Source of the DNA: Longimicrobiales bacterium
GTDB lineage: Bacteria; Gemmatimonadota; Gemmatimonadetes; Longimicrobiales; Gaopeijiaceae
Direction of reading: 5' to 3'
DNA length: 13,745 bases
Assembly (NCBI GenBank): GCA_028280205.1
Contig: JANQME010000324.1
Coordinates: forward strand, 1 to 13,745
Part shown: positions 1 through 7,092 of the stretch, piece by piece
Position numbering within the stretch: position 1 is the first letter of the stretch
How the letters are laid out: every line of letters begins with the position of its first letter
Notes under the pieces: model-generated
What the model saw: the letters and a program-made list of their open reading frames with translations, nothing else
The model's database searches: none
Told to the model about the DNA's origin: nothing
Translations under genes and position numbers: made by a program

Positions 1-4
1 ATGC

Positions 5-367
5 CTACGCCGCCACCTCGACCGGATCGGCGGCCGCGTTCTTCGAGCTGAGCAGCACCACCTCGCGAACGATGACCTCCGCGGAGGGGATGACCACGCC
101 GTCCCTCTCGTACGAGTCGTACTCGAGCCGGCCCTCGACGTAGATGCGATCGCCCGTCCGAATGTAGTCCTCGGCGAACTGGGCCTGACGGTTCCACAAC
201 GTGAGGCGGTGCCAGTCCGTGCGCTCCTCGTCGTCCGCACCGGCGGAGGGACGTCGATTCGTGGCGAGAGAGAAGTGGGCGACCTTGGTACCGCTCTTCG
301 TTTGCTGGATATCGGGATCGCGCCCCACGTTCCCGATCAAGGTGATCTTGTTCACGGACCGGCTCAT
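5..367 (-). CDS. ssb: Single-stranded DNA-binding protein, short form without acidic tip
   Basis: A 120-residue OB-fold SSB, which would coat single-stranded DNA during replication, recombination and repair. The N-terminus is typical of the family: NKITLIGNVGRDPDI at about 6-20, then FSLATN at 32-37, DWHRLTLWNRQAQFAEDYI at 51-69 and the RIYVEGRLEYDSYE strand at 74-87. The start ATG at 365-367 has a strong GGAGG at 372-376 on the minus strand. After the OB fold there is almost nothing: the protein ends about SSKNAAADPVEVAA, whereas typical bacterial SSBs (about 150-180 residues) have a disordered linker and a terminal DDDIPF-like acidic tip. The TAG stop at 5-7 is in the window, so this is not an edge truncation. 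It lies 107 bp downstream of polA in the same direction and may be co-transcribed with it. It could be a secondary SSB, with a full-length one encoded elsewhere. The family call is secure; the specialised role is inference. Confidence 0.95.
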   Translation of the reverse strand: MSRSVNKITLIGNVGRDPDIQQTKSGTKVAHFSLATNRRPSAGADDEERTDWHRLTLWNRQAQFAEDYIRTGDRIYVEGRLEYDSYERDGVVIPSAEVIVREVVLLSSKNAAADPVEVAA

Positions 368-474
368 GGTTCCTCCGCTTCGAGTGGGCAGCCCGCGACG
401 CGGGCCCGTGCGAAGGAATCAGTCGATCACGCGGGGTCAGCCGGATGGGCGGACGAGACTGCGCCTCGGTCGAA

Positions 475-3294
475 TCACGCCTTGCACCGGTACCAGTCCG
501 GCCCGACCCCCCAGTCGGCCACGACGGGCACCTTCAGCTCCACCGCCCCTTCCATGCAGCTCACCACCCGTTCCCGGACGTCGTCGATCTCGGCTTCGGG
601 GACTTCGAGCAGCAGCTCGTCGTGCACCTGGAGCAGGATCCGCGCACCCGAGCCCGAATCGTCGAGTCCGGCCTGCACGTCGATCATCGCCTTCTTCATC
701 ATGTCCGCCGCCGTGCCCTGGATCGGCGTGTTCTGGGCGATACGCTCGCCGAACTGCCTCATGTTCCAGTTGCCCGACCGGAGCTCCGGCACGTACCGGC
801 GGCGCCCCATGAGCGTCTCGACGTACCCGAACTCCTTCGCCATCTCGACCTGAGCGTCCAGGAAGTCCCGCACGCCCTCGAAGCGCTCGAAGTACGTCTG
901 GATGAAAGCCTTCGCCTCCTCACGCGAGATGCCGAGCTGACGGGCGAGCGAAAACGGCCCTTGTCCGTAGAGCGTCGCGAAGTTGACCGTCTTGGCCTGC
1001 GCCCGCTGCGCGGCGCTCACCCCGTCGACCGGTACGTCGAAGATCACGGATGCGGTCTGGCGGTGGACGTCGATCCCTCGCGTGAACGCGGTCACGAACG
1101 CCTCGTCGCCGCTGAAGTGCGCCAGGACACGCAGCTCGATCTGCGAGTAGTCCACGCCCAGGAAGAGGTGATCCGGGGCTGCCACGAAGCCCTTCCGGAT
1201 CTCACGTCCCAGGTCGGTGCGGATCGGAATGTTCTGGAGGTTCGGATCGCTCGACGAGAGGCGTCCGGTTGCGGCCACCGTCTGGTTGAAGTGCGTGTGG
1301 ATGCGGCCGGTCCGCTCGTTCACGAGCCGCGGAAGCGCGTCGACGTACGTGGAGCGGAGCTTCTCCAGCTCACGGTACTCCATCATGAGACGGGGGACGG
1401 CATGCCCCATCGCGGCGAGCTCCTCCAGGACCGAGGCGTCGGTGGAGGGTCCGGTCTTCGTCTTCTTCAGGACGGGGAGCTCGAGCCGCTCGAAGAGCAC
1501 CTGCCGAAGCTGCACCGTCGAGTTCAGGTTGAAGTCGCCGCCCGCCAGCTTGTAGATCTCGTCGCGGATCTGGTCGAGCTCACGCTTCAGCCGAGCACGC
1601 ATCGCGCGGAAAAAGTCGTCGTCGATCGCGATGCCGGCGATCTCCATCCGGGCCAGCACCGGGACGAGTGGCATCTCGAGCTCGGTGACGAGCGCCGAGA
1701 GCTCCGCATCCTCCAGGCGGTCCCGGAAGTGAGCTCCGAGCCGGCCGGTCACGTCCGCCGCCTCGCACGCGTAGTCCCGGGCGCGCTCGACCGGAACGTC
1801 CGCGAAGGAGATGGCGTCCTTCCCGGACCCGGTCACGTCGGAGCGCTCGATCGGCTTGTGGGAGAGGAGATCCATCGAGAGCATCCGCAGCTCGTGGCCG
1901 CGGCGGCCGGGGTCCAGCACGTAGCTCGCGATCATCGTATCGAAGGCGAGCCCGTCGAGCCGGATCCCGACCCGCGAAAGCGCAATCAACGCCTGCTTCA
2001 CGTCGTGGCCGACCTTCGGCACCACATCGTCCTCGAGCAGGTCGCGGAGCCCCTGCATCGACGGGTCGTCCCACGCAGGCAGGTTGCGCACGGCGGCGGC
2101 TCCCTCGCCCTCGAACGTCAGCTCGAACGGCTGTCGGTGACCCAGCGGGAGGTACCACGCCTCGCCACGCTGCAGACGGAGCGCGATCCCCACCGGCTCT
2201 CCCCGCAGCGGATCGGGGTGGGAGCTCTGCACGGCGATCGACAGACCCGTCGCACCGGGTCCCGACTCGGCCGCCAGCCGCTCGCGCAGCCGACTCACCA
2301 GCTCCGAGACCTCCATGGCGGCATCCACGGTACGGTACTCCGTGGTCTCGTTCGCGGCGCCGATGTGTGCCTCGCCGTCCTCGCCCAGGCTCTCCCGCGC
2401 GGCCTTCCCGAACTCGTCGGCGAGGGTACGGAACTCGAGCTCCACGAAGATGTCGCGCAACCGCGCCGCATCCGGCTCCTGGACCCGAAGTGCCTCGAGG
2501 TCCAGCGAGACATCGAGATCCGTCATGATCGTGACGAGGCGCTTGGACAGCCGCACATCCTCCGCGTTTTCACCGAGTGACTGCGCCGCCTTCGGCGGCT
2601 TCAACTCGTCCGCATGGTCGAGGAGGGCCTCGATCGACGGATACTGCTCGAGCAGCTTGACCGCCGTTTTCGGACCCACGCCGCGCGCGCCCGGCACATT
2701 GTCCGACGAGTCACCCACGAGCGCGAGGTAGTCGGCCACCTGTGCCGGCGGAATTCCGAACTTCTCGGCCGCGTTCTCCTCGGTCACCCACTCGGCCGCG
2801 ACACCGGTGGCGCCCCCCCGGCCCGGGTTCATGAGGTGTACGCCCGGTCCGACCAGTTGATAGAAGTCCTTGTCGCCCGAGACGATCACCGCCTCGAGCC
2901 CCACCTCCCGAGCCTGCAGGGCGAGCGTGCCGATCACGTCGTCCGCCTCGTACCCGTCCAACTCGACGACCGGATCGTTGAAGCCCTCCACGATGTCGCG
3001 GATGCGACCGAGGCTCGCCCGAAGATCGTCGGGCATCTTCTCGCGCGTCGCCTTGTACTCCGGATACTCCTCGTCGCGGAACGAGTCGCCCGCGTCGAAG
3101 ACGATCGCCAGGTAGTCGGGCTCGAACTGCTCCCGGATGTCGAGCAGGAAGCGGGTGAATCCGAATGGAGCCGACGTATTCTCACCCGCGGAGTTCGTGA
3201 GGGGGCGGCGGATGAAGGCGTAGTAGGAGCGGTAGATCAGCGCATACGCGTCGACCAGGAAGATGCGGGGCTTGGTCTTCGGGGGAATCTGCAC
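475..3294 (-). CDS. polA: DNA polymerase I, proofreading domain apparently inactive
   Basis: A full-length 939-residue Pol I for Okazaki-fragment maturation and repair synthesis. The N-terminal 5'-nuclease (about 10-300) has D15 in FLVDAYALIYRSYYAF, GYEADDVIG at 114-122, SGDKDFYQL at 139-147 and the helix-3-turn-helix region GDSSDNVPGARGVGPKTA. The polymerase part (about 540-939) has motif A with D715 (VDYSQIELR), motif B from R764 to Y776 with K768, PIQGTAAD at 857-864, and motif C H891-D892-E893. The central 3'-5' exonuclease-like domain (about 315-535) keeps its fold landmarks (KVGH, FDTM, YACEAADVT), but the four metal-binding carboxylates of E. coli Pol I align with A354, Q356, A435 and A512. 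The start is GTG at 3292-3294 with no convincing ribosome binding site; the nuclease domain begins within ten residues, so no shorter start is plausible. It is 115 bp downstream of the cold-shock gene, beyond that gene's terminator, so it needs its own promoter, which I could not identify. Confidence 0.97.
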   Translation of the reverse strand: MQIPPKTKPRIFLVDAYALIYRSYYAFIRRPLTNSAGENTSAPFGFTRFLLDIREQFEPDYLAIVFDAGDSFRDEEYPEYKATREKMPDDLRASLGRIRDIVEGFNDPVVELDGYEADDVIGTLALQAREVGLEAVIVSGDKDFYQLVGPGVHLMNPGRGGATGVAAEWVTEENAAEKFGIPPAQVADYLALVGDSSDNVPGARGVGPKTAVKLLEQYPSIEALLDHADELKPPKAAQSLGENAEDVRLSKRLVTIMTDLDVSLDLEALRVQEPDAARLRDIFVELEFRTLADEFGKAARESLGEDGEAHIGAANETTEYRTVDAAMEVSELVSRLRERLAAESGPGATGLSIAVQSSHPDPLRGEPVGIALRLQRGEAWYLPLGHRQPFELTFEGEGAAAVRNLPAWDDPSMQGLRDLLEDDVVPKVGHDVKQALIALSRVGIRLDGLAFDTMIASYVLDPGRRGHELRMLSMDLLSHKPIERSDVTGSGKDAISFADVPVERARDYACEAADVTGRLGAHFRDRLEDAELSALVTELEMPLVPVLARMEIAGIAIDDDFFRAMRARLKRELDQIRDEIYKLAGGDFNLNSTVQLRQVLFERLELPVLKKTKTGPSTDASVLEELAAMGHAVPRLMMEYRELEKLRSTYVDALPRLVNERTGRIHTHFNQTVAATGRLSSSDPNLQNIPIRTDLGREIRKGFVAAPDHLFLGVDYSQIELRVLAHFSGDEAFVTAFTRGIDVHRQTASVIFDVPVDGVSAAQRAQAKTVNFATLYGQGPFSLARQLGISREEAKAFIQTYFERFEGVRDFLDAQVEMAKEFGYVETLMGRRRYVPELRSGNWNMRQFGERIAQNTPIQGTAADMMKKAMIDVQAGLDDSGSGARILLQVHDELLLEVPEAEIDDVRERVVSCMEGAVELKVPVVADWGVGPDWYRCKA

Positions 3295-3351
3295 GGACGG
3301 GGTGGGTTGCGGCTCGGGATGCGGGGCGACCCCGGTGGGGCCGGGGGCAAT

Positions 3352-3384
3352 GAGAAAGGCCCCGCGACCGGAGGTCGCGAGGCC
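3352..3384 (-). terminator. Intrinsic terminator after the cold-shock gene
   Basis: On the minus strand, arms at 3373-3384 and 3358-3369 form a 12-bp G+C-rich stem with a 3-nt loop and one G-U wobble. The stem is followed by TTTCTC (3352-3357). It begins 25 bp after the stop of the cold-shock gene and separates that gene from polA. Confidence 0.8.
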
Positions 3385-3409
3385 CCTCGGGACCTTTCGA
3401 GTGTTCGGG

Positions 3410-3607
3410 TCAGGCCCGCACCACGTGCGCCGCCTGCTTCCCTCTCTCGGAGTCGCGGATCTCGAACTCCACCTCTTCTCCCTCGGTCAGCGTACGGAAG
3501 CCGTCCGCCTCGATGGCCGAGAAGTGGACGAAGACGTCTTCACCATCGGGCTGTTCGATGAAGCCATACCCCTTCGAGTCGTTGAACCACTTCACGGTCC
3601 CTTTCAT
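3410..3607 (-). CDS. csp: Cold-shock domain protein (CspA family)
   Basis: A 65-residue single-domain cold-shock protein that binds single-stranded RNA and DNA and acts as an RNA chaperone in the cytoplasm. It starts MKGTVKWFNDSKGYGFI and contains both RNA-binding motifs: RNP1 as KGYGFI at 12-17 and RNP2 as VFVHFS at 25-30. The length is usual for the family (65-75). The frame stays open upstream to 3814, but the true start is the ATG at 3605-3607, because GGAGG lies 7 nt before it (3615-3619) and the family N-terminus starts exactly there. It is monocistronic: a 157-bp gap separates it from the upstream transglycosylase and a strong intrinsic terminator follows. A GATACT at 3653-3658 might be a -10 element, but I see no matching -35. 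An inverted repeat (3668-3683) lies further upstream. Whether it is cold-induced cannot be read from the sequence. Confidence 0.96.
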   Translation of the reverse strand: MKGTVKWFNDSKGYGFIEQPDGEDVFVHFSAIEADGFRTLTEGEEVEFEIRDSERGKQAAHVVRA

Positions 3608-3667
3608 GCGGCTACCTCCGCCCGAGTCGACAAGCGCCATGATGCTCATGGCAGTATCCCATCTTGG

Positions 3668-3683
3668 CCCGCCGTCGGGCGGG
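3668..3683 (-). other. Short hairpin between slt and csp
   Basis: A perfect 6-bp inverted repeat, CCCGCC / GGCGGG, with a 4-nt loop. It lies in the 157-bp gap after the transglycosylase stop (3765) and before the cold-shock gene (3607). No T-run follows on the minus strand, so it is not a canonical intrinsic terminator. It could be a weak or factor-assisted 3' end for slt, or upstream structure of csp. The rest of the gap (3608-3764) shows nothing else I can name beyond the csp ribosome binding site. Confidence 0.3.
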
Positions 3684-3764
3684 TGCGCAAGCGAGACTGC
3701 GGTCGGGTCAATGAATCCGCGGATCTCCATCGACGGCCACCGGAACGCGGGTCGTCGGAGCCCG

Positions 3765-6104
3765 CTACTGATCGTCGTAGAGCGCCCGATACAGCCCAAA
3801 ATTGCGGCGCACACTCTTCACGTACCCGCGCGTCTCCGTGAAGGGGATTCGCTCCGTGAAGCGCAACGGGTCGACGGCTTCCGGATACCGCCTCCACCGC
3901 GTCGCGCGGGTGGGGCCGGCGTTGTAGGCGGAAAGCACGAGCGGGAGTTGATGGTCGTACCGTCGGCTCATCTCGACGAAGAACGCCGCGCCCAGATGGA
4001 GGTTGACCTCCGGGCGGGTGAGCGACTCGCGCGAGAAGCCGTCGGGGCCGTGCGCCCTGGCGAGCTGGGCACCGGTGGGGGGCATGACCTGCATGAGCCC
4101 GATCGCGCCGGCGTGGCTCACGATGTCCGCCTTGAACGCCGACTCCTGGCGGATGATGGCGGCCATCATGAACGGATCGATCCCCCACTCCGCCGCTTCC
4201 CTCCGGACCAGCTCGCGATAGGGGAAGGGGTATGTGACGTGGAGAATCCGACGGTCCCACCCACCCTCGTCCTCCAGGAGCGCCCACCCCAGGTTGATGC
4301 CGTCGATCGTCCGCCCACGTTCGATCAGCGCCTCGGCCAGCCGCAGCCGGGGGCCACGGTCGTCTCCGGCACGACTCCTCAGCCGATCCACCTCCGCCTG
4401 GGCTCCACGCTCGAGCCCCGACTCGGTGAGAAGATCCAGACGAGCGAGGCCCGCCGTAAGCCACCCCGGCTCCATCGGGCCCTCGCCCTCCGGGAGGTTC
4501 ACGGCGAACTCCTCGCCGAGCAGCTCGGCCGACATCACGGCGTAGTACTCGATCGGCTGGGTCAGCACGTGTCGAAGGTGGGCTTCCCCCGCTGTCGTGT
4601 CTCCCAGCTCGAGCCGGGTGCGACCGGCCCAGTAGGCAGCCTCCTGCCAACGCCGTCCGGTGGGGAAGTCTGCGAGGTACTGCTCGTAGACCTCCGCGGC
4701 GACCTCACGGTCACCTCGCCGGAGGTGGATCTGGCCGGCGCGCATGCGTGCCTGTCCGGCGCGGGCGTGCGTCCGGACGTTCTCCGCGAGGAACGCGTAG
4801 TGCCTGAGAGCCGTGTCGAGCGACCCACGCGCCTCGGCGTTCGATCCGAGCATCCAGGCCACCTCGGCGGCCTCGGAGCTCGACGGATACTCCTCCAGGA
4901 GCCAGCGACGGAGCGTGCGGACCTGGGCGTCCATGCCCTGACGGCCGCGCATCGCGGACCAGACGGACAGGTTGCGCGCTCCGATGCGGTCGCTCTGCGT
5001 GCTCTCGCGAATCGCACGGAATTCGTCGAGCGCCTCGGCCTGGCGGCTCCGCACCGTGGCCATGAGGCGAGCCCGCTCCAGCCGGTTGGCTTCGGGAAGC
5101 TCGACCCCGGCCGACGAAGCGAGCACGCCGGCGCGATCGTACGTTCGCAGCGTCCGAGCTCCGTCGCCCGCACGGTCGAGGATCCTTGCGAACTCGAGCG
5201 TGCGCTCCAGGCCGTGACCGCCGAGGTCCGCGAGGGCCGCTGCGGCGCGGACGCGTGCCGAGCTTCGCGCGGACTCGAACCCCTCCTCCAGCAACGGGAC
5301 CGCGAGAGCGGTATCGCCCGCGGCGAGGCGCAGTCGGCCCAGCTCGACCGCCGCGACCGCGCGCCGGCCGGTCGTCTGCGCCTCATGGAGCGCGGTGAAC
5401 GACTCCAACGCATCGATCGAGTCACCGGCCGCGAGCAGGGCGTCCGCCCCCGCTCTCCACAGCATACGCGCGGCAGACGGTTCGATCGCGTGGTCGGTGA
5501 GCGCCGCGACGCCGGCCGGATCACCCGACTCCGAGGCAAAAAGCGCCAGCTCCACGGCAGTCCAGCTCCGCACGGCCGGCGACCCCCGCAGCCCGGCGAG
5601 CAACTCGAGTGCCTGCGCCTGGTCGCCGGCGTGCCACGCGGCCCGGGCTCCTCGCGCGGCAGCCGGAACCCCGCGAGGGGAGCCGGCACCGACGTGTGAG
5701 GCGAACGCGACGTACTGCTCGAGCGCTTCGCCCCACCGCTCGACGTCCTCGAGCGACCGGCCCAACAGGTAGATCCCCTCGGCTCCACCCACGTCGCCGA
5801 GCCACGGCACGCCCTCGAGCAACTCGAGAACCGCCCCCCAGTTCTCCCACCCGGCTTCGGCTCGAGCGAGCATGAGCCGATCGATCGGCTCGCCCTCGGC
5901 CGCACCCTCGGCGCGCATGATCCTCGCAGCGTGCCAGAAGCGTCCGACAGCCAGCTCGTCGAGCGCCGAATCGGATAGGGTGCTCCGCGCGATGAGCGCT
6001 TCTGCCGACGAGCCCGAACGATCGGCACCCGGAGCCGGCCGGCCACCCGAGACCGCGCCCGTGAGGAGGACGGCGAAGGCGAGGGTGCAGAGGCGGTACT
6101 TCAT
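3765..6104 (-). CDS. slt: Soluble lytic murein transglycosylase (Slt70-like)
   Basis: A 779-residue periplasmic peptidoglycan-cleaving enzyme, which would cut the MurNAc-GlcNAc bond non-hydrolytically to form 1,6-anhydroMurNAc ends. The N-terminus MKYRLCTLAFAVLLTGAVSGG looks like a Sec signal peptide (about 1-22) with no lipobox cysteine. Residues about 30-600 are Ala/Leu/Glu/Arg-rich helical repeats like the TPR-type superhelix of Slt70. The C-terminal SLT domain starts near 640 with WGIDPFMMAAIIRQESAF (catalytic Glu654), followed by GAIGLMQVMP and LSAYNAGP, and ends in RGYVKSVRRNFGLY. It is longer than E. coli Slt70, mostly in the repeat region. The frame stays open upstream to 6236, but that region lies inside the preceding terminator. 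The ATG at 6102-6104 begins the signal peptide, although no good Shine-Dalgarno precedes it. Isolated by a terminator upstream, it is probably monocistronic. Confidence 0.93.
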   Translation of the reverse strand: MKYRLCTLAFAVLLTGAVSGGRPAPGADRSGSSAEALIARSTLSDSALDELAVGRFWHAARIMRAEGAAEGEPIDRLMLARAEAGWENWGAVLELLEGVPWLGDVGGAEGIYLLGRSLEDVERWGEALEQYVAFASHVGAGSPRGVPAAARGARAAWHAGDQAQALELLAGLRGSPAVRSWTAVELALFASESGDPAGVAALTDHAIEPSAARMLWRAGADALLAAGDSIDALESFTALHEAQTTGRRAVAAVELGRLRLAAGDTALAVPLLEEGFESARSSARVRAAAALADLGGHGLERTLEFARILDRAGDGARTLRTYDRAGVLASSAGVELPEANRLERARLMATVRSRQAEALDEFRAIRESTQSDRIGARNLSVWSAMRGRQGMDAQVRTLRRWLLEEYPSSSEAAEVAWMLGSNAEARGSLDTALRHYAFLAENVRTHARAGQARMRAGQIHLRRGDREVAAEVYEQYLADFPTGRRWQEAAYWAGRTRLELGDTTAGEAHLRHVLTQPIEYYAVMSAELLGEEFAVNLPEGEGPMEPGWLTAGLARLDLLTESGLERGAQAEVDRLRSRAGDDRGPRLRLAEALIERGRTIDGINLGWALLEDEGGWDRRILHVTYPFPYRELVRREAAEWGIDPFMMAAIIRQESAFKADIVSHAGAIGLMQVMPPTGAQLARAHGPDGFSRESLTRPEVNLHLGAAFFVEMSRRYDHQLPLVLSAYNAGPTRATRWRRYPEAVDPLRFTERIPFTETRGYVKSVRRNFGLYRALYDDQ

Positions 6105-6131
6105 GGGCGGCCGAGCGCGGAAGGGAGACGT

Positions 6132-6162
6132 GGAGCCGCATGCGTGCACCGCGAGCGGCTCC
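6132..6162 (-). other. Leader hairpin upstream of slt
   Basis: A perfect 8-bp stem GGAGCCGC / GCGGCTCC (arms 6132-6139 and 6155-6162) with a 15-nt loop. It lies 27 bp upstream of the slt start codon. A TATTCT at 6169-6174 on the minus strand could be the -10 of an slt promoter (no good -35 seen), which would place the hairpin near the 5' end of the mRNA. It may stabilise or gate the transcript, or be a dyad bound by a regulator. The function is inference. Confidence 0.4.
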
Positions 6163-6220
6163 CCGTCTAGAATAACCGTCCGGCGGTGTGGAGTTCTAGC
6201 CGGACCTACGACACGCCGGA

Positions 6221-6256
6221 AGAGAAAAGAGGCCACCCCGATCGAACGGGGTGGCC
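6221..6256 (-). terminator. Strong intrinsic terminator after the ExbB-type gene
   Basis: On the minus strand a perfect 10-bp stem, GGCCACCCCG / CGGGGTGGCC (6247-6256 and 6231-6240), with a 6-nt loop is followed directly by TCTTTTCTCT (6221-6230). It lies about 30 bp after the stop of the ExbB-type gene. It closes that transcript and insulates the transglycosylase gene. Confidence 0.92.
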
Positions 6257-6284
6257 TCCGGCCCTTCGTGCGGAACCGCGAACG

Positions 6285-6977
6285 TCAGCCGGCGCGACCC
6301 GTCTCGATCGCGTGCAGGGTGTCGACCATCTTCTGGGCCGACTCCTCCATGTCGATCACGAGGCTGTCGATCCGTGCCACGAAGTAGTTGTGACCGACCG
6401 ACACGGGAATCGCGATGACCAGGCCGGCCGCCGTCGTGAGCAGCGCGACCTTGATGCCGCCCGCAACCAGCGTCGCCTCGACCTCGCCGGCCGCCTCGAT
6501 CGACTGGAATGCGATGATCATTCCGATCACGGTGCCCAGGAAGCCGAGGAGCGGCGCGATGTTCGTGAGCGTCGCGAGCACCACGAGACCTTTCTCGAGC
6601 TTGCTCATCTCGATGAGGCCCTGGTTCTCGATCGCCTTCATGACGCGCTCCGTTCCCTCCTCGTGACGCTCCAGCCCCGCATAGAGGATGTTCGCGGCCG
6701 GGGAGTCGGTGTCGCGGGTGAGCTCGAGAGCCTCGCGGATGCGCTGCTGCGTCAGGAGCTCGTCGACGTCCTTGAGAATGCGCTTCGTCGAGGACGCCTT
6801 CGCCGTGAGCGTGACGAACTTCACGATGATGACCACAATGCCCAGGCCGAGACAGAACGCCAGAGGCCACCGCATGAAGCCCATACCTTCCCAGTTGACG
6901 GCGAGCTGCTCCTGCCAGGTAAGCTCAGGAGAGTCCATGCCCGGGATCTGCATGAGGGCAGCGTACAGTTGCACCAA
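6285..6977 (-). CDS. MotA/TolQ/ExbB-family proton channel protein
   Basis: A 230-residue inner-membrane protein of the family that uses the proton motive force to drive outer-membrane energisation (ExbB/TolQ) or motility (MotA). There are three membrane segments: about 37-57, about 130-158 (LEKGLVVL... then APLLGFLGTVIGMIIAF at 141-157), and about 174-195 (GGIKVALLTTAAGLVIAIP). The long cytoplasmic stretch between the first two segments and the GLLGTV-like and TTAxGL signatures fit ExbB/TolQ better than MotA. The start is non-ATG: TTG at 6975-6977 or GTG at 6972-6974, since GGAGG at 6984-6988 is 6 or 9 nt away, while the first ATG (6951-6953) is too far. An ExbD/TolR partner would normally follow, but here a terminator and an unrelated gene follow. 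Partner and cargo are therefore unknown. Confidence 0.9.
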   Translation of the reverse strand: MVQLYAALMQIPGMDSPELTWQEQLAVNWEGMGFMRWPLAFCLGLGIVVIIVKFVTLTAKASSTKRILKDVDELLTQQRIREALELTRDTDSPAANILYAGLERHEEGTERVMKAIENQGLIEMSKLEKGLVVLATLTNIAPLLGFLGTVIGMIIAFQSIEAAGEVEATLVAGGIKVALLTTAAGLVIAIPVSVGHNYFVARIDSLVIDMEESAQKMVDTLHAIETGRAG

Positions 6978-6983
6978 GGGAAA

Positions 6984-6988
6984 CCTCC
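6984..6988 (-). promoter_or_regulatory. Ribosome binding site deciding a TTG/GTG start
   Basis: GGAGG on the minus strand, 6 nt before TTG (6975-6977) and 9 nt before GTG (6972-6974). It is about 30 nt from the first ATG, so it excludes the ATG as start of the ExbB-type gene. Confidence 0.75.
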
Positions 6989-7019
6989 AGCCGTGTTCTT
7001 CGGTTTGGTCGTGACAGAG

Positions 7020-7045
7020 CCCTCCCGGCGATGGCCGGAAGGGCG
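7020..7045 (-). other. Stable hairpin between the ABC operon and the ExbB-type gene
   Basis: An 11-bp stem with one G-U wobble (arms 7035-7045 and 7020-7030) and a 4-nt loop, about 44 bp after the last ABC ATPase stop. No T-run follows on the minus strand, so it is at best a non-canonical terminator for the importer operon. If the promoter at 7065-7092 is real, the hairpin would instead sit in the 5' leader of the ExbB-type mRNA. Confidence 0.45.
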
Positions 7046-7064
7046 GGGGGACAAGAGGGTCGCA

Positions 7065-7092
7065 ACATGACGCGGCCCGAAAAAGGTGTCAA
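7065..7092 (-). promoter_or_regulatory. Candidate sigma-70-type promoter for the ExbB-type gene
   Basis: A perfect TTGACA (7087-7092) overlaps the stop codon of the upstream ATPase gene. A weak CATGTT (7065-7070) follows after 16 nt as a possible -10. This would give a leader of about 80 nt. The -35 match is good but the -10 matches only three of six consensus bases, so this is tentative. Confidence 0.3.

Noticed and set aside
391..405. A 7-bp palindrome with a single central base between polA and ssb
   Set aside because: The centre leaves too small a loop without unpairing, no T-run follows, and nothing ties it to a known site. The rest of 368-474 shows no clear promoter.
445..2580. A 711-residue plus-strand open frame, and others such as 2614-3561 and 3513-5699
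   Set aside because: They run antisense to polA and slt and have low-complexity Arg/His/Leu/Val-rich translations with no recognisable domain. Long antisense frames are expected in G+C-rich coding DNA.
3608..3814. A 69-residue N-terminal extension of the cold-shock protein
   Set aside because: It overlaps the end of slt, the family N-terminus starts at the ATG at 3605-3607, and a good ribosome binding site decides that start.
6105..6236. A 44-residue N-terminal extension of the transglycosylase from the upstream ATG
   Set aside because: It begins inside the intrinsic terminator of the preceding gene, and the signal peptide starts at the ATG at 6102-6104.
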